Assembly: GCA_964412845.1 (NCBI GenBank) | Contig: CAYPQM010000137.1 | Location: forward strand, 1 to 19,084 | Length of the DNA: 19,084 bases | Source: JAWWPY01 sp964412845 | GTDB taxonomy: Bacteria > Actinomycetota > Actinomycetes > Streptosporangiales > Streptosporangiaceae | Direction: 5' to 3' | Shown here: positions 7,175 to 15,309 of the stretch, piece by piece | Position numbering within the stretch: position 1 is the first letter of the stretch | How the letters are laid out: each line of letters begins with the position of its first letter | The notes under the pieces: model-generated | What the model was told of the DNA's origin: nothing | The model's input: the letters and a program-made list of their open reading frames with translations, nothing else | The model's database searches: none | Position numbers and translations under genes: made by a program

Positions 7175-10100
7175 AAGGCACGGGGGCACTGATCCTGCTG
7201 GCGTAGCAGCTACGCCGGCCGGCCGTGCACAGCCGGCCGCCAATGGGCCCGATGCGGGGGCCCAGCAGCCTGCGGACCCCGAAGGCGGCACGGCCGCTGC
7301 GGGGGGCCGCAGAACGACGGGGCGTACCCGTCGCGCCGTGACCCGGGCGGCAGGCCCGCCCGCTGAGCCGCCCGTGCCGCCGGTTACGGTGCCGCCGGTT
7401 ACGGTGCCGCCGGCCGCGGTGTCGCGCAATGCCGTGCCGCCGGTTGTGTCGCCGATTGGCGCGCCGCCGGTGGGGGTGCGGTCGGCGGCTCCGCCCGCCG
7501 CGATCCCGCCTGCGACCTTCCAGCCCCCGCCCGTCATCTTCCAGCCGCCCGCGGCCGGTGAGTCGGCCGGCGATGACCGCCAGCGCGACGACAGCTCAGC
7601 CCCCCGGGGCGGCGGCGAGCCGGACGGGCCTGCCCGGGACCGGAGCGGGTCATCCCGGCGCCGGACCACCCGGGGCAAGACCGCAGATCATGATGGCGCC
7701 GACGGGCCGGGCGCACCGGCCGGCGAGGCAACGGCTAACCAGCACGCTGGTGCCGGTCCCGCCGCGGCCGATGAGCACGAGGCCGACAGCGATGGGGCCA
7801 CGCCGCGCCGCAGGCGCCGCGGCGGCCGGTCACGGACCCGTACCGATGGCGACCCGCCCGGCGGCGAAGACGCCGCGGACGGGGCCGATGGTGAGGTCGC
7901 CGATGCCCCGCAGGCCCGCGGGGGCAGGCGGAAGCCGGCCGAGGCCGACGCCAAGACGGCCGACGACGGGACGGCCGGTGACGATGATGAGCCCGGCGAC
8001 GGCCAGGACGGCGACGACGGGCCGGGTGGCACCAGGCGGCGCAGGCGCAAGCGGCGCCGCGGCTCGGTCGCCGATGCCGACCAGCCGACTCCTGACGACC
8101 CACCCAACACCGTGGTGCACGTGCGTCCGTCCCGGCAGCACGGCCCGGAGGATTCCGGGTCATCCGGCGATGTCCAGTCGGTGCGGGGCTCAACGCGGCT
8201 TGAGGCGAAGCGGCAGCGTCGCCGGGAGGGCCGCGAGTCCGGCCGGCGCCGCCCGCCGGTCATCACCGAGTCCGAGTTCCTGGCCCGGCGGGAAGCCGTC
8301 GACCGGGTCATGGTCGTCCGCCAGCGCGGCGAGCGGACCCAGATCGCGGTGCTCGAGGACGGCGTGCTTGTCGAGCATTACGTGGACAAGTCAAGCCATC
8401 AGTCGTTCGTCGGCAACGTCTATCTCGGCAAGGTGCAGAACGTCCTGCCGTCCATGGAGGCGGCGTTCGTCGACGTAGGCAAGGGACGGAACGCCGTCCT
8501 GTATGCCGGTGAAGTTAATTTCGATGCCAGTGGCCTTGAAGGTGACTCCAAGCGGATCGAATCGGCGCTCAAGTCAGGCCAGTCAGTGCTGGTCCAGGTG
8601 ACCAAGGACCCGGTCGGGCACAAGGGAGCGCGGCTGACCAGCCAGGTGAGCCTGCCCGGCCGCTATCTGGTCTACGTGCCCGGCGCGTCCATGATGGGTA
8701 TCAGCCGCAAGCTGCCCGACAAGGAGCGGACCCGGCTGAAGCAGATCCTCAAGCAGGTGATGCCAGACGGCGCGGGCGTGATCGTGCGCACCGCGGCCGA
8801 AGGCGCGGCCGAGGAGGAACTGGCCCAGGACGTGGCCCGGCTGTCCGCCCAGTGGGAGAGCATCGAGCGCAAGGCGAAGACAGCGAATGCTCCCGACCTC
8901 CTCTACAGCGAGCCTGACCTGACCATCCGCGTGGTCAGGGACATCTTCAACGAAGACTTCAGCACGCTGGTCGTGGCCGGTGACGAAGGCTGGGACCTGG
9001 TCGATGAGTACGTCCGCTACGTGGCCCCGCATCTGGCCGACCGGCTGGTGCGCTGGGACGACGACGAAGATGACGCGTTCGCCAGGTACCGCATCGACGA
9101 GCAGCTGGCCAAGGCGCTGGAGCGGAAGGTGTGGCTGCCCAGCGGCGGCTCACTGGTGATCGACAATACCGAGGCCATGACCGTGGTGGACGTCAACACC
9201 GGGAAGTTCACCGGCAAGGGCGGAAACCTGGAGGAGACGGTCACCCGCAACAACCTGGAGGCGGCCGAGGAGATGGTCCGCCAACTCCGGCTGCGCGACA
9301 TCGGCGGGATCATCGTGATCGACTTCATCGACATGGTCCTGGAGAGCAACCGGGACCTGGTGCTGCGGCGGCTGCTGGAATGCCTGGCGCGGGACCGGAC
9401 CAAGCACCAGGTCGCCGAGGTCACCTCGCTCGGCTTGGTGCAGATGACCCGCAAGCGGGTCGGCAGCGGCCTGCTTGAAGCGTTCTCCGAGCCTTGTGAG
9501 TGCTGCAACGGGCGCGGCCGCATCGTGTCGCTGGAACTCACCGACCATGCCCCGGAAGGCCAGCGCGGGCGCGGCGCCAAGACGGACGGCCGCCAGTCGA
9601 AGGACGGCAGGCAGGCCCGGGGTGGCCGCCAGGACCGGAACGGCAAGGCCGATCACGTAGATACCGGGCCGGCTGCTGGGCTGGCTGCTGTGGGCTCGGC
9701 TCCGGCCGGGACTGGCGCCGCAGTCGATTCCCACCTGCCGGGCTCGGACACACCGGGGTCGGACGCACGGGGGTCGGACGCACCGACAGCGCAGGGGTAC
9801 GGGGCTGCTGCGGCCGGCTCAGGTGTGACGGGATCTGCTGGGTCAGGGTCTGCTGGGTCAGGGTCAGGCGGAACTGGCTACGCCGATGGCAGCTACTCTG
9901 CGGGCACCGGCGAGGCCGCTGGTGAGGATGCGGGCGCCGAGGCGGGCGCGGCCAGGCTGGGCGGCCGTCGTCGTCGCCGGTCCGCGACCAGGGAACAGGG
10001 CCCCCCTGACCAGGCGCTCATCGACGGGTCGACGCACCTCCCCGCGGACCAGGCCGCTCCCGGCGCTGCGGCTCCGGACTTGCCCGGGCACGGCGCTGCG

Positions 10101-10429
10101 GCTCCGGACTTGCCCGGGCACGGTGATGTGGTTCCGGACTTGCCGGAGCGTGGTNNNNNNNNNNNNNNNNNNNNNNNNNNNNNNNNNNNNNNNNNNNNNN
10201 NNNNNNNNNNNNNNNNNNNNNNNNNNNNNNNNNNNNNNNNNNNNNNNNNNNNNNGCCAGGGCTTGGCAATTCGGCTCCGGATCTGCCGTCGGCCGGCCAG
10301 CCGGTCCTGGACCCGCCCGCAGCCGTCGCTGCTCCGGACGGCCGGGATTACCCGGCCGCCGCAGCCCCCACAGTTGAGGGCGACAATGCGGGCACCGGAT
10401 CGTCGGACGAACTACCGGCGGGGAGCTGA
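7134..10429 (+). CDS. rne: Ribonuclease E/G (Rne/Rng family), interrupted by an assembly gap
   Basis: Endoribonuclease for mRNA decay and rRNA/tRNA maturation. Residues 1 to about 380 are a disordered, acidic and Arg-rich extension with VPPVT repeats and RRRRR clusters. The catalytic part follows: an S1 RNA-binding domain (about 425-510), the DNase I-like region with catalytic Asp686 (VDVNT) and Asp730 (IDFIDM), and the Zn-link cysteines C788 and C791 (CECCNGRG). The tail after about residue 800 is again low-complexity. ATG 7134 is preceded by GGGAG and gives the MLE-type N-terminus known from actinomycete homologues. One hundred N (10155-10254) interrupt the tail. Beyond them the matching frame is shifted: codons from 10256 continue the APDLP repeat and stop at TGA 10427-10429. 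Staying in the pre-gap frame would run wrongly into rplU. Confidence 0.9.
7374..7433 (+). repeat. 15-bp in-frame tandem repeat in the RNase E/G N-terminal extension
   Basis: Two identical 15-bp units (GTGCCGCCGGTTACG, coding VPPVT) at 7374-7388 and 7389-7403 are followed by a diverged copy at 7404-7418 and a weak fourth. The repeat is part of a Pro/Val-rich linker. Confidence 0.7.
10062..10294 (+). repeat. 30-bp coding tandem repeat (GxxxPDLPxx) spanning the assembly gap
   Basis: Three 30-bp units lie at 10062-10091, 10092-10121 and 10122-10151; the first two are almost identical and the third has diverged. Each encodes GAAAPDLPGH or a variant. After the gap, the end of one unit (…LPGL) and a further unit GNSAPDLPSA (10265-10294) are readable in the shifted frame. 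The repeat therefore continues across the N run. Confidence 0.8.
10155..10254. other. Assembly gap: 100 N
   Basis: Exactly 100 undetermined bases, a conventional placeholder for a gap of unknown size. It sits inside the 30-bp repeat of the RNase E/G tail. Frame and repeat phase on both sides argue that the true length is not 100. Confidence 0.97.
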
Positions 10430-10447
10430 GTTCCCCTGGCCGTCTGA

Positions 10448-10591
10448 TAACCTGAGTGGTCGGCGCACAGAAGGATCCGGGGCGGGTCGCCCCAGGGTGC
10501 CGTGTGCAAGGCAGGCAGGCTCTCGTCGTGATGTCGCCCCGCTTCCGCGGGCGGCGCGCTGGGCCCGCACAAGGCAGAGAGAGAGTTCTCG
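10448..10591 (+). promoter_or_regulatory. Candidate rplU promoter and structured 5' leader
   Basis: TAACCT at 10448-10453 is a plausible TANNNT -10 element, which would give a leader of about 130 nt before rplU. Within it, GGGGCG/CGCCCC (10479-10484 with 10488-10493, 3-nt loop) and GCGGGC/GCCCGC (about 10547-10570) can form hairpins, and a GAGAGAGAG ribosome-binding tract precedes the start. Such leaders of ribosomal-protein operons are often autoregulatory, but I cannot match this one to a named family. Confidence 0.35.
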
Positions 10592-10930
10592 GTGTACGCG
10601 ATCGTGCGCTGCGGTGGCAGGCAGGAAAAGGCGGCGGTGGACGACGTCCTCACCGTCGACACGCTCGCCGGCGAGGTCGGCTCCAGCGTGACCCTGACCG
10701 CCTTGCTCGTCGTTGATGACGACAAGGTCATCAGCACCCCGGCCGAACTCGGCCGGTACAAGATCACTGCGGAGATCGTGGGTGCCGTCGCCGGCCCCAA
10801 GATCAGCATGATTCATTACCGCAACAAGACTGGCTATCGCCGTCGCCTGGGTCACCGCCAGCGGTACACCCAGTTGAAGATCACCGGCATCACCGCCGGG
10901 AAGGCCGCAGCAGGGAAGAAGGCGGGTTGA
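10592..10930 (+). CDS. rplU: 50S ribosomal protein L21
   Basis: A 112-residue L21 that binds 23S rRNA in the large subunit. The N-terminal MYAIVRCGG sequence and the central KISMIHYRNKTGYRRRLGHR stretch, followed by YTQLKITGI, are characteristic of the family. GTG 10592 is the only start that gives the conserved N-terminus and is preceded by a purine-rich GAGAGAGAG tract. The length is normal, with a short Lys/Ala/Gly tail. rpmA follows one base after its stop codon, the standard rplU-rpmA pair. Confidence 0.97.
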   Translation: MYAIVRCGGRQEKAAVDDVLTVDTLAGEVGSSVTLTALLVVDDDKVISTPAELGRYKITAEIVGAVAGPKISMIHYRNKTGYRRRLGHRQRYTQLKITGITAGKAAAGKKAG

Positions 10931-10931
10931 C

Positions 10932-11213
10932 ATGGCACACAAGAAGGGCGCGTCGTCGAGCCGTAACGGCCGCGATTCCAGCGCCCAGCGCCTCGGCGTC
11001 AAGCGGTTCGGCGGGCAGCAGGTAAACGCGGGCGAGATCATCGTGCGCCAGCGCGGCACCCACTTTCACCCCGGCCCGGGTGTCGGCCGCGGCGGGGATG
11101 ACACCCTGTTCGCGCTCATCAGCGGCAAGGTCGAGTTCGGCCGGGTGCGCGGTCGGCGAGCGGTGAGCATCGTCGCGGTCCCGGCGCAGGAACCCGTTCC
11201 GGTAGCGGGTTAG
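10932..11213 (+). CDS. rpmA: 50S ribosomal protein L27
   Basis: A 93-residue L27 whose N-terminus reaches the peptidyl-transferase centre. The start MAHKKGASSSRNGRDS and the GGQQVNAGEIIVRQRGTHFH and GRGGDDTLFAL segments are diagnostic. The Met-Ala-His start shows no cleavable N-terminal extension of the Firmicutes kind. ATG 10932 follows the rplU stop by one base, so the pair is cotranscribed and probably coupled. A strong hairpin lies 31 nt after the stop. Confidence 0.97.
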   Translation: MAHKKGASSSRNGRDSSAQRLGVKRFGGQQVNAGEIIVRQRGTHFHPGPGVGRGGDDTLFALISGKVEFGRVRGRRAVSIVAVPAQEPVPVAG

Positions 11214-11244
11214 GTCCGCCAGGAAGCTATTTCATCCAGACCAG

Positions 11245-11282
11245 ACGTCAGGGGCGGACCGTAGCCGGTCCGCCCCTGACGT
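11245..11282 (+). terminator. Long perfect hairpin between rpmA and obgE
   Basis: A 17-bp perfect inverted repeat (11245-11261 with 11266-11282) encloses the tetraloop TAGC. The arms begin ACGTCAGGGGCGGACCG. No T-tract follows, as is common for actinobacterial terminators. It lies 31 nt after the rpmA stop and 33 nt before the obgE start, so it probably separates the two transcription units or attenuates read-through. Because it is symmetric it could act on either strand. Confidence 0.75.
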
Positions 11283-11315
11283 GTGCAGTGCCCCAGTAAC
11301 CCAGAAGGACAGGCA

Positions 11316-12704
11316 GTGGCCGAGTTCGCAGACCAGGTAGCCCTCCGCGTGAAGGCGGGCGATGGCGGGAACGGCTGCGCCTCGGTCCACCGGGAGAAGT
11401 TCAAGCCGCTCGGCGGCCCGGACGGCGGCAACGGCGGGCGTGGCGGCGATGTGATCCTCGAGGTGGGCCAGGGTGTGGTCACCCTGCTCGACTTCCACCG
11501 CCGGCCAGTGCGCCGCGCGGGCAACGGGACACAGGGCAGCGGCTCCCACCGGAGTGGCGCCGAGGGGGCCGACGTGGTGCTGCGCGTGCCGGACGGCACG
11601 GTAGTGAAGACAGAGGATGGGGAGGTGCTCGCCGATCTCGTCGGAGTCGGGACGAGGTTCGTCGCCGCGCAAGGTGGCCGGGGCGGCCTGGGCAACGCGG
11701 CCCTCGCCTCGCCGCGGCGCAAGGCGCCAGGATTCGCCCTCCGGGGAGAACGGGGCGTTGAACGTGCCCTGGTGCTCGAACTCAAGACCGTGGCCGACGC
11801 GGGCCTGGTGGGGTTCCCCAACGCGGGCAAGTCGTCGCTGATCTCGGCCATGTCCGCGGCCAAGCCGAAAATCGCGAACTACCCGTTCACTACGCTGATT
11901 CCGCATCTCGGGGTGGTGGAGGCGGGGGATACCCAGTTCGTGGTGGCCGATGTGCCCGGGCTGATCCCCGGCGCGAGTCAGGGCAAGGGACTCGGCCTGG
12001 ACTTCCTGAGGCATGTGGAGCGCTGTTCCGTGCTGGTCCATGTGCTTGACTGCGCCGCCGCGGTTGCTGGCGGGGAACCGGGCCGCGATCCGGTCACCGA
12101 CCTGGACGTGATCGAGGCCGAGCTTGACGCCTACGAGGACGCCACCGGCGCCAGCCTGCGGGACCGGCCCCGGATCGTTGCCCTCAACAAGATCGACGTG
12201 CCAGCGGCCCGTGAGCTGGCCGCTCAGGCCGCCCCGGTGCTCACCGCGCGAGGGCTGACGGTATGCCAGGTCTCCGCCGCCACCCGGGAAGGCCTGCGCG
12301 AACTCGCCTTCACGATCGGCCGGGTGATCGCCGAGCAGCGTGCCGCGGCCCCCATTGTCGAGCCGACCAGGCACGTGATCCGGCCGGCGCCCGTTGGCGG
12401 CCCGGAGTTCGACGTGGTGGCGCTGGGCGACAACAGTTTTCATGTGCACGGTGAGAAGCCCTGGCGCTGGGTTCAGCAGACGGACTTCGGCAACGAGGAG
12501 GCGGTCGGCTATCTCGCGGACCGGCTCGCCCGGATCGGTATCGAGGAGGCGCTGGCCAAGGCGGGGGCGCAGGCAGGCTGCGAAGTGGTCATCGGCGAGG
12601 GTCCAGACGCGGTCGTATTCGACTGGGACCCGGAAATACCGGCCGGGTCATCGTACGGCCGCGGCCTCGGCCCGCGCGGCACCGACCGGAGGCTGGCGCC
12701 ATGA
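11316..12704 (+). CDS. obgE: GTPase ObgE/CgtA
   Basis: A 462-residue Obg-family GTPase linked to 50S assembly, growth and stress control. Three domains are visible: the glycine-rich Obg fold (about residues 1-159, with the REKFKPLGGPDGGNGGRGGDV region), the G domain, and the C-terminal OCT domain found in actinobacterial Obg (about 355-440). G motifs: GFPNAGKSS (from G166), DVPG, NKID (from N291) and a final SAATREG. I chose GTG 11316 because it gives the family N-terminus MAEFADQVALRV and has GAAGGAC seven bases upstream; the GTG at 11283 would start inside the terminator edge. Its TGA overlaps an ATG (ATGA, 12701-12704) that opens a 42-codon frame rather than proB itself. Confidence 0.96.
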   Translation: MAEFADQVALRVKAGDGGNGCASVHREKFKPLGGPDGGNGGRGGDVILEVGQGVVTLLDFHRRPVRRAGNGTQGSGSHRSGAEGADVVLRVPDGTVVKTEDGEVLADLVGVGTRFVAAQGGRGGLGNAALASPRRKAPGFALRGERGVERALVLELKTVADAGLVGFPNAGKSSLISAMSAAKPKIANYPFTTLIPHLGVVEAGDTQFVVADVPGLIPGASQGKGLGLDFLRHVERCSVLVHVLDCAAAVAGGEPGRDPVTDLDVIEAELDAYEDATGASLRDRPRIVALNKIDVPAARELAAQAAPVLTARGLTVCQVSAATREGLRELAFTIGRVIAEQRAAAPIVEPTRHVIRPAPVGGPEFDVVALGDNSFHVHGEKPWRWVQQTDFGNEEAVGYLADRLARIGIEEALAKAGAQAGCEVVIGEGPDAVVFDWDPEIPAGSSYGRGLGPRGTDRRLAP

Positions 12705-12843
12705 GCGGCCGGCGACGGCATGGGAAGCGATTTGCTGTCGTTCCAACGACAGTAGAAGCGTTTTACTGTCGTTGCGGTGCCGCCATGCCCGGGGCGGGGC
12801 GCTGCCATGGCTCGTCGCGGTGGAGTTGAGGCTGGCGCCGTGA
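12689..12843 (+). repeat. Repeat-bearing insert between obgE and proB
   Basis: GAGGCTGGCGCCRTGA occurs at 12689-12704 (obgE stop) and again at 12828-12843 (GTG start of proB) with one mismatch, 139 bp apart. Between them, GAAGCGWTTTRCTGTCGTT occurs twice (12724-12742 and 12755-12773; 17 of 19 identical), 31 bp apart. Bases 12744-12774 form a hairpin: a 14-bp stem with one G-T pair and a GCG triloop. An alternative shorter hairpin, CTGTCGT/ACGACAG, uses 12735-12741 with 12746-12752. The core is clearly less GC-rich than its surroundings. It may be a small mobile or dispersed repeat, or an operator or attenuator for proB. Confidence 0.65.
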
Positions 12844-14048
12844 CCAGCGAGGTGCGGGCCGGCACCCGGCCGGATATCGTCGCGGCCACCCGGGTCGTGG
12901 TCAAGGTGGGCTCGTCGTCACTCACCACCGCTGACGGCAGGATCGACGACGACCGGATCGGCGCGCTGGCCGACGCCCTGGCGGACCGCACGGCGCGGGG
13001 CACCCAGGTCGTGCTCGTTTCCTCCGGCGCCATCGCGGCCGGGCTGGCCCCGCTCGGGCTGCCCCGCCGACCGCGTGACCTGGCGACCCAGCAGGCCGCG
13101 GCGAGCGTGGGGCAGGGCTTGCTGGTCGCCAGGTACTCGGCGGCTTTTGCCCGGCATGATGTGCGTACCGGGCAGATCCTGCTGACCGCGGACGACCTGA
13201 TGCGCCGCGCGCACTACCGGAACGCCCAGCGCACGCTGGGCCGTCTGCTTGAACTCGGGATCCTGCCGATCGTGAACGAGAACGACACGGTAGCCACCGA
13301 CGAGATCAGGTTCGGCGACAATGACCGTCTTGCTGCGCTGGTCGCCCACGTGGTCAGGGCCGGGGCGCTGATCCTGCTGTCCGACGTGGACGGCCTGTAC
13401 GACATGGACCCGCGCCGAGCCGGCGCCCGGCGGATCACCCAGGTCCTCAGCCGGGCCGACCTGGACGGCGTGACACTTGGCCGTGCCGGGCCAGGTAACG
13501 CTGGACCGGGCCTTGGGAAAGGCGCCGGGAATGGCGTCGGCGGCAGCATCGGCACCGGTGGCATGGTGACCAAGGTTGACGCCGCGATGATCGCGACAGA
13601 GGCGGGCATCCCCACCGTGCTGGCCAGCGCGGACCAGGCGGCCGCCGCGCTGGCCGGGCAGCCGGTGGGGACCTACTTCGCGCCCGGCAACAAACGGCCT
13701 ACCACACGGCAGCTGTGGCTGGCCCACGCCACCGTCGGACAGGGCCGGCTGCTGCTCGACGACGGGGCTGTCACAGCGGTCCGGGCTGGCCGCGCCTCGC
13801 TGCTGCCCGCCGGGATCACCGGCGTGCAGGGCAGCTTCGACGCAGGCGACCCGGTGGACCTGTGCGACTCCAGCGGCCACGTGGTCGCCCGCGGCCTGGT
13901 CAACTACGACGCGGCGGAGATCCCCGCGCTGATGGGCCGCTCCACGAAATGGCTCGCCGCTGAGCGCGGGCCCGAGTATGAGCGTGAGATCGTGCACCGC
14001 GACGATCTGGTGGTGCTCAGGAGCCCCCGCCGCCGTCGCGGCGGATGA
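12840..14048 (+). CDS. proB: Glutamate 5-kinase
   Basis: First enzyme of proline synthesis, phosphorylating glutamate with ATP; 402 residues from the chosen start. The amino-acid-kinase domain shows VVVKVGSSSLT (K22), LVSSGAIAAG, NENDTVATDEIRFGDND (from N146), LSDVDGLYDMDPR and GTGGMVTKVDAA. A C-terminal PUA domain occupies about the last 90 residues. A Gly/Ala-rich loop of about 20 residues precedes GTGGM. GTG 12840 is chosen because GAGG lies eight bases upstream and it yields MTSEVRAG; ATG 12807 and GTG 12777 are in-frame alternatives lying in the repeat-bearing insert. proA, the usual next gene, is absent from this window. Confidence 0.94.
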   Translation: MTSEVRAGTRPDIVAATRVVVKVGSSSLTTADGRIDDDRIGALADALADRTARGTQVVLVSSGAIAAGLAPLGLPRRPRDLATQQAAASVGQGLLVARYSAAFARHDVRTGQILLTADDLMRRAHYRNAQRTLGRLLELGILPIVNENDTVATDEIRFGDNDRLAALVAHVVRAGALILLSDVDGLYDMDPRRAGARRITQVLSRADLDGVTLGRAGPGNAGPGLGKGAGNGVGGSIGTGGMVTKVDAAMIATEAGIPTVLASADQAAAALAGQPVGTYFAPGNKRPTTRQLWLAHATVGQGRLLLDDGAVTAVRAGRASLLPAGITGVQGSFDAGDPVDLCDSSGHVVARGLVNYDAAEIPALMGRSTKWLAAERGPEYEREIVHRDDLVVLRSPRRRRGG

Positions 14049-14050
14049 TG

Positions 14051-14170
14051 GTGCCGGCTCTGGAGTGACCCCGCTGGCTCTGGAGTGACGCCATCGGCTT
14101 CAGGGTGACTGTGCCGGCTCTGGTGTGACTGTGCCGGCTCTGGAGTCTCCGCTGCTGGCTCAGGAGTCTC
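14051..14170. repeat. Six-copy 20-bp tandem repeat between convergent proB and the M48 gene
   Basis: Six diverged 20-bp units in register, consensus near GTGCCGGCTCTGGAGTGACT, begin three bases after the proB stop and run into the 3' end of the minus-strand peptidase. The peptidase stop codon (14160-14162) lies inside unit 6. No T-rich terminator is seen here, so the repeat occupies the whole convergent intergenic space. Confidence 0.75.
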
Positions 14171-15197
14171 CGCTGCTGTCGCGGCGGCCGCCGAACATGC
14201 TGAACAGGCGTTCCGCGCCCCCGGCGGCCGTCTCCGCGGCGCCCTTGACCAACCCGATGAACGGGTCAGAGGTGCGGCTCCACGACTCCTGGTAGGACCT
14301 GGCCGCGGCCCGCATCTCGTCGGTGACCGAGGTGTGCTCGTCGTCTTCACGGAGCGGGTAGTTGCCCGCCAGGATGGTCTCGTAGTCGCCCTCAGCCATC
14401 CAGCGGTCGAGTTCGGCGAAGCGGACTACCGCGAACGGGTGCGTGTTGCCCTGCATCTGCAGCAGCTTCAGCAACCCTTCCCGGACGTCGGGAACGGCGT
14501 CGTACTCGCGGGCCTGCTGATGGAACGCGTCCGGGCTCAGCTCGGACAGCCGCGAGCCACCCGCGAGCTTCATCAGGCTGCGCCGGGCGGCACTGGGGTC
14601 CTGCCCGGCCAGTACGCCGGCCCGGTCACAGGACAATTCGGACTTGCGGTACCACTCCTCCAGTCCGGCGATGATCACCCGCAGGCCGATATAGCCGATG
14701 GCGAACCACGCCATCCGGGTGGCCAGCCGGGTGAGGTGGAACAGCATCGTCCGGTAGACCGTGTGCCCGGACAGCACGTGCCCGAGCTCATGCCCGATCA
14801 CCCAGCGCAGTTCCTCGCCGTCGAACAGGTCCACCAGGCCGGTGGTGAGCACGAGGAAGGGCTTGTCCGAGCCGAGGGCCATCGCGTTCGGCACCGGGTG
14901 CTGCATGACGAACAGCTCAGGCACCTCAGGCAAGTCAAGAATGGCGGCACCGTCCAGCACCAGCTCGTGCAGGTGCGGGAACTGCTCCTGGGAGGCCCGC
15001 ACCGAGTCGGCCAGGAACAGCAGCCGCAGGCTCCGGTCGCTGAACATCCCGGCGATGCGGCGGAGCAGTACGTCGAAGCCGGTGAGCTTGCGCAATGCCA
15101 CGAGCGCCGAGCGATCCGCAGGGTGCTCGTAGGCCCGTGAACTGATCCCGGGCAGGCGGACACGGGAACGATCCGGCACAGTGGTCATGTCAGCCAT
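14160..15197 (-). CDS. M48-family zinc metallopeptidase
   Basis: A 345-residue putative membrane-associated zinc protease. The catalytic motif is H136-E137-LG-H140 (VIGHELGHVLSGH), with a likely third zinc ligand E187 in the SELSCDRAG segment typical of M48. A hydrophobic stretch between them (AWFAIGYIGLRVIIAGL) is probably membrane-inserted. Before the motif, the LDLPEVPELFVMQHPVPNAMALG segment is typical of HtpX/YggG-like relatives. ATG 15197 has GGGGA eight bases upstream; ATG 15188 is a weaker alternative. It is the only minus-strand gene here, convergent with proB and divergent from the ligase. A role in membrane protein quality control is possible, but the substrate is unknown. Confidence 0.88.
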   Translation of the reverse strand: MADMTTVPDRSRVRLPGISSRAYEHPADRSALVALRKLTGFDVLLRRIAGMFSDRSLRLLFLADSVRASQEQFPHLHELVLDGAAILDLPEVPELFVMQHPVPNAMALGSDKPFLVLTTGLVDLFDGEELRWVIGHELGHVLSGHTVYRTMLFHLTRLATRMAWFAIGYIGLRVIIAGLEEWYRKSELSCDRAGVLAGQDPSAARRSLMKLAGGSRLSELSPDAFHQQAREYDAVPDVREGLLKLLQMQGNTHPFAVVRFAELDRWMAEGDYETILAGNYPLREDDEHTSVTDEMRAAARSYQESWSRTSDPFIGLVKGAAETAAGGAERLFSMFGGRRDSSGDS

Positions 15198-15309
15198 GCT
15201 AGGCGTCCCCGCGAGTGGCGCTTCATGATCGCACTGTTTTTCTGGCGAATGGCACCTTAATCTGTCGACGCGGCTGTCCGCCGACGTGCGGCCGCGAGAG
15301 GTGAGCCCC
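15198..15309. promoter_or_regulatory. Divergent intergenic region between the M48 gene and the PaaK-like gene
   Basis: This 112-bp spacer must hold both promoters. For the plus strand, TAATCT at 15258-15263 is a possible -10 with only a weak -35 (TGTTTT, 15235-15240). GAGAGGTGA (15296-15304) is a good ribosome-binding site for ATG 15310. I cannot point to a convincing minus-strand promoter. The middle is visibly more AT-rich than the genes. Confidence 0.35.

Noticed and set aside
6885..10691. A 1268-codon ORF joining the DUF2344 tail, RNase E/G and the rplU region
   Set aside because: The frame before 7134 overlaps the DUF2344 gene, and the frame after the gap is the wrong one: it loses the PDLP repeat and runs into rplU. 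The protein starts at 7134 and ends at 10429.
12224..12449. Short ORFs on both strands inside obgE
   Set aside because: They overlap the conserved Obg C-terminal domain in other frames and match no family.
12744..12774. Hairpin upstream of proB as a plain terminator for obgE
   Set aside because: The stem is not GC-rich, has no T-tract after it, and is part of a direct-repeat structure; it fits a repeat or regulatory element better.
12689..12843. CRISPR-like direct repeats
   Set aside because: Only two 19-bp copies with 12 bp between them and no cas genes; spacer length and copy number do not fit a CRISPR array.
13904..14350. Minus-strand ORF with PEP/QSRH repeats over the 20-bp array
   Set aside because: It is an alternative-frame reading of the tandem repeat, overlapping proB and the M48 gene, without codon bias or domain support.
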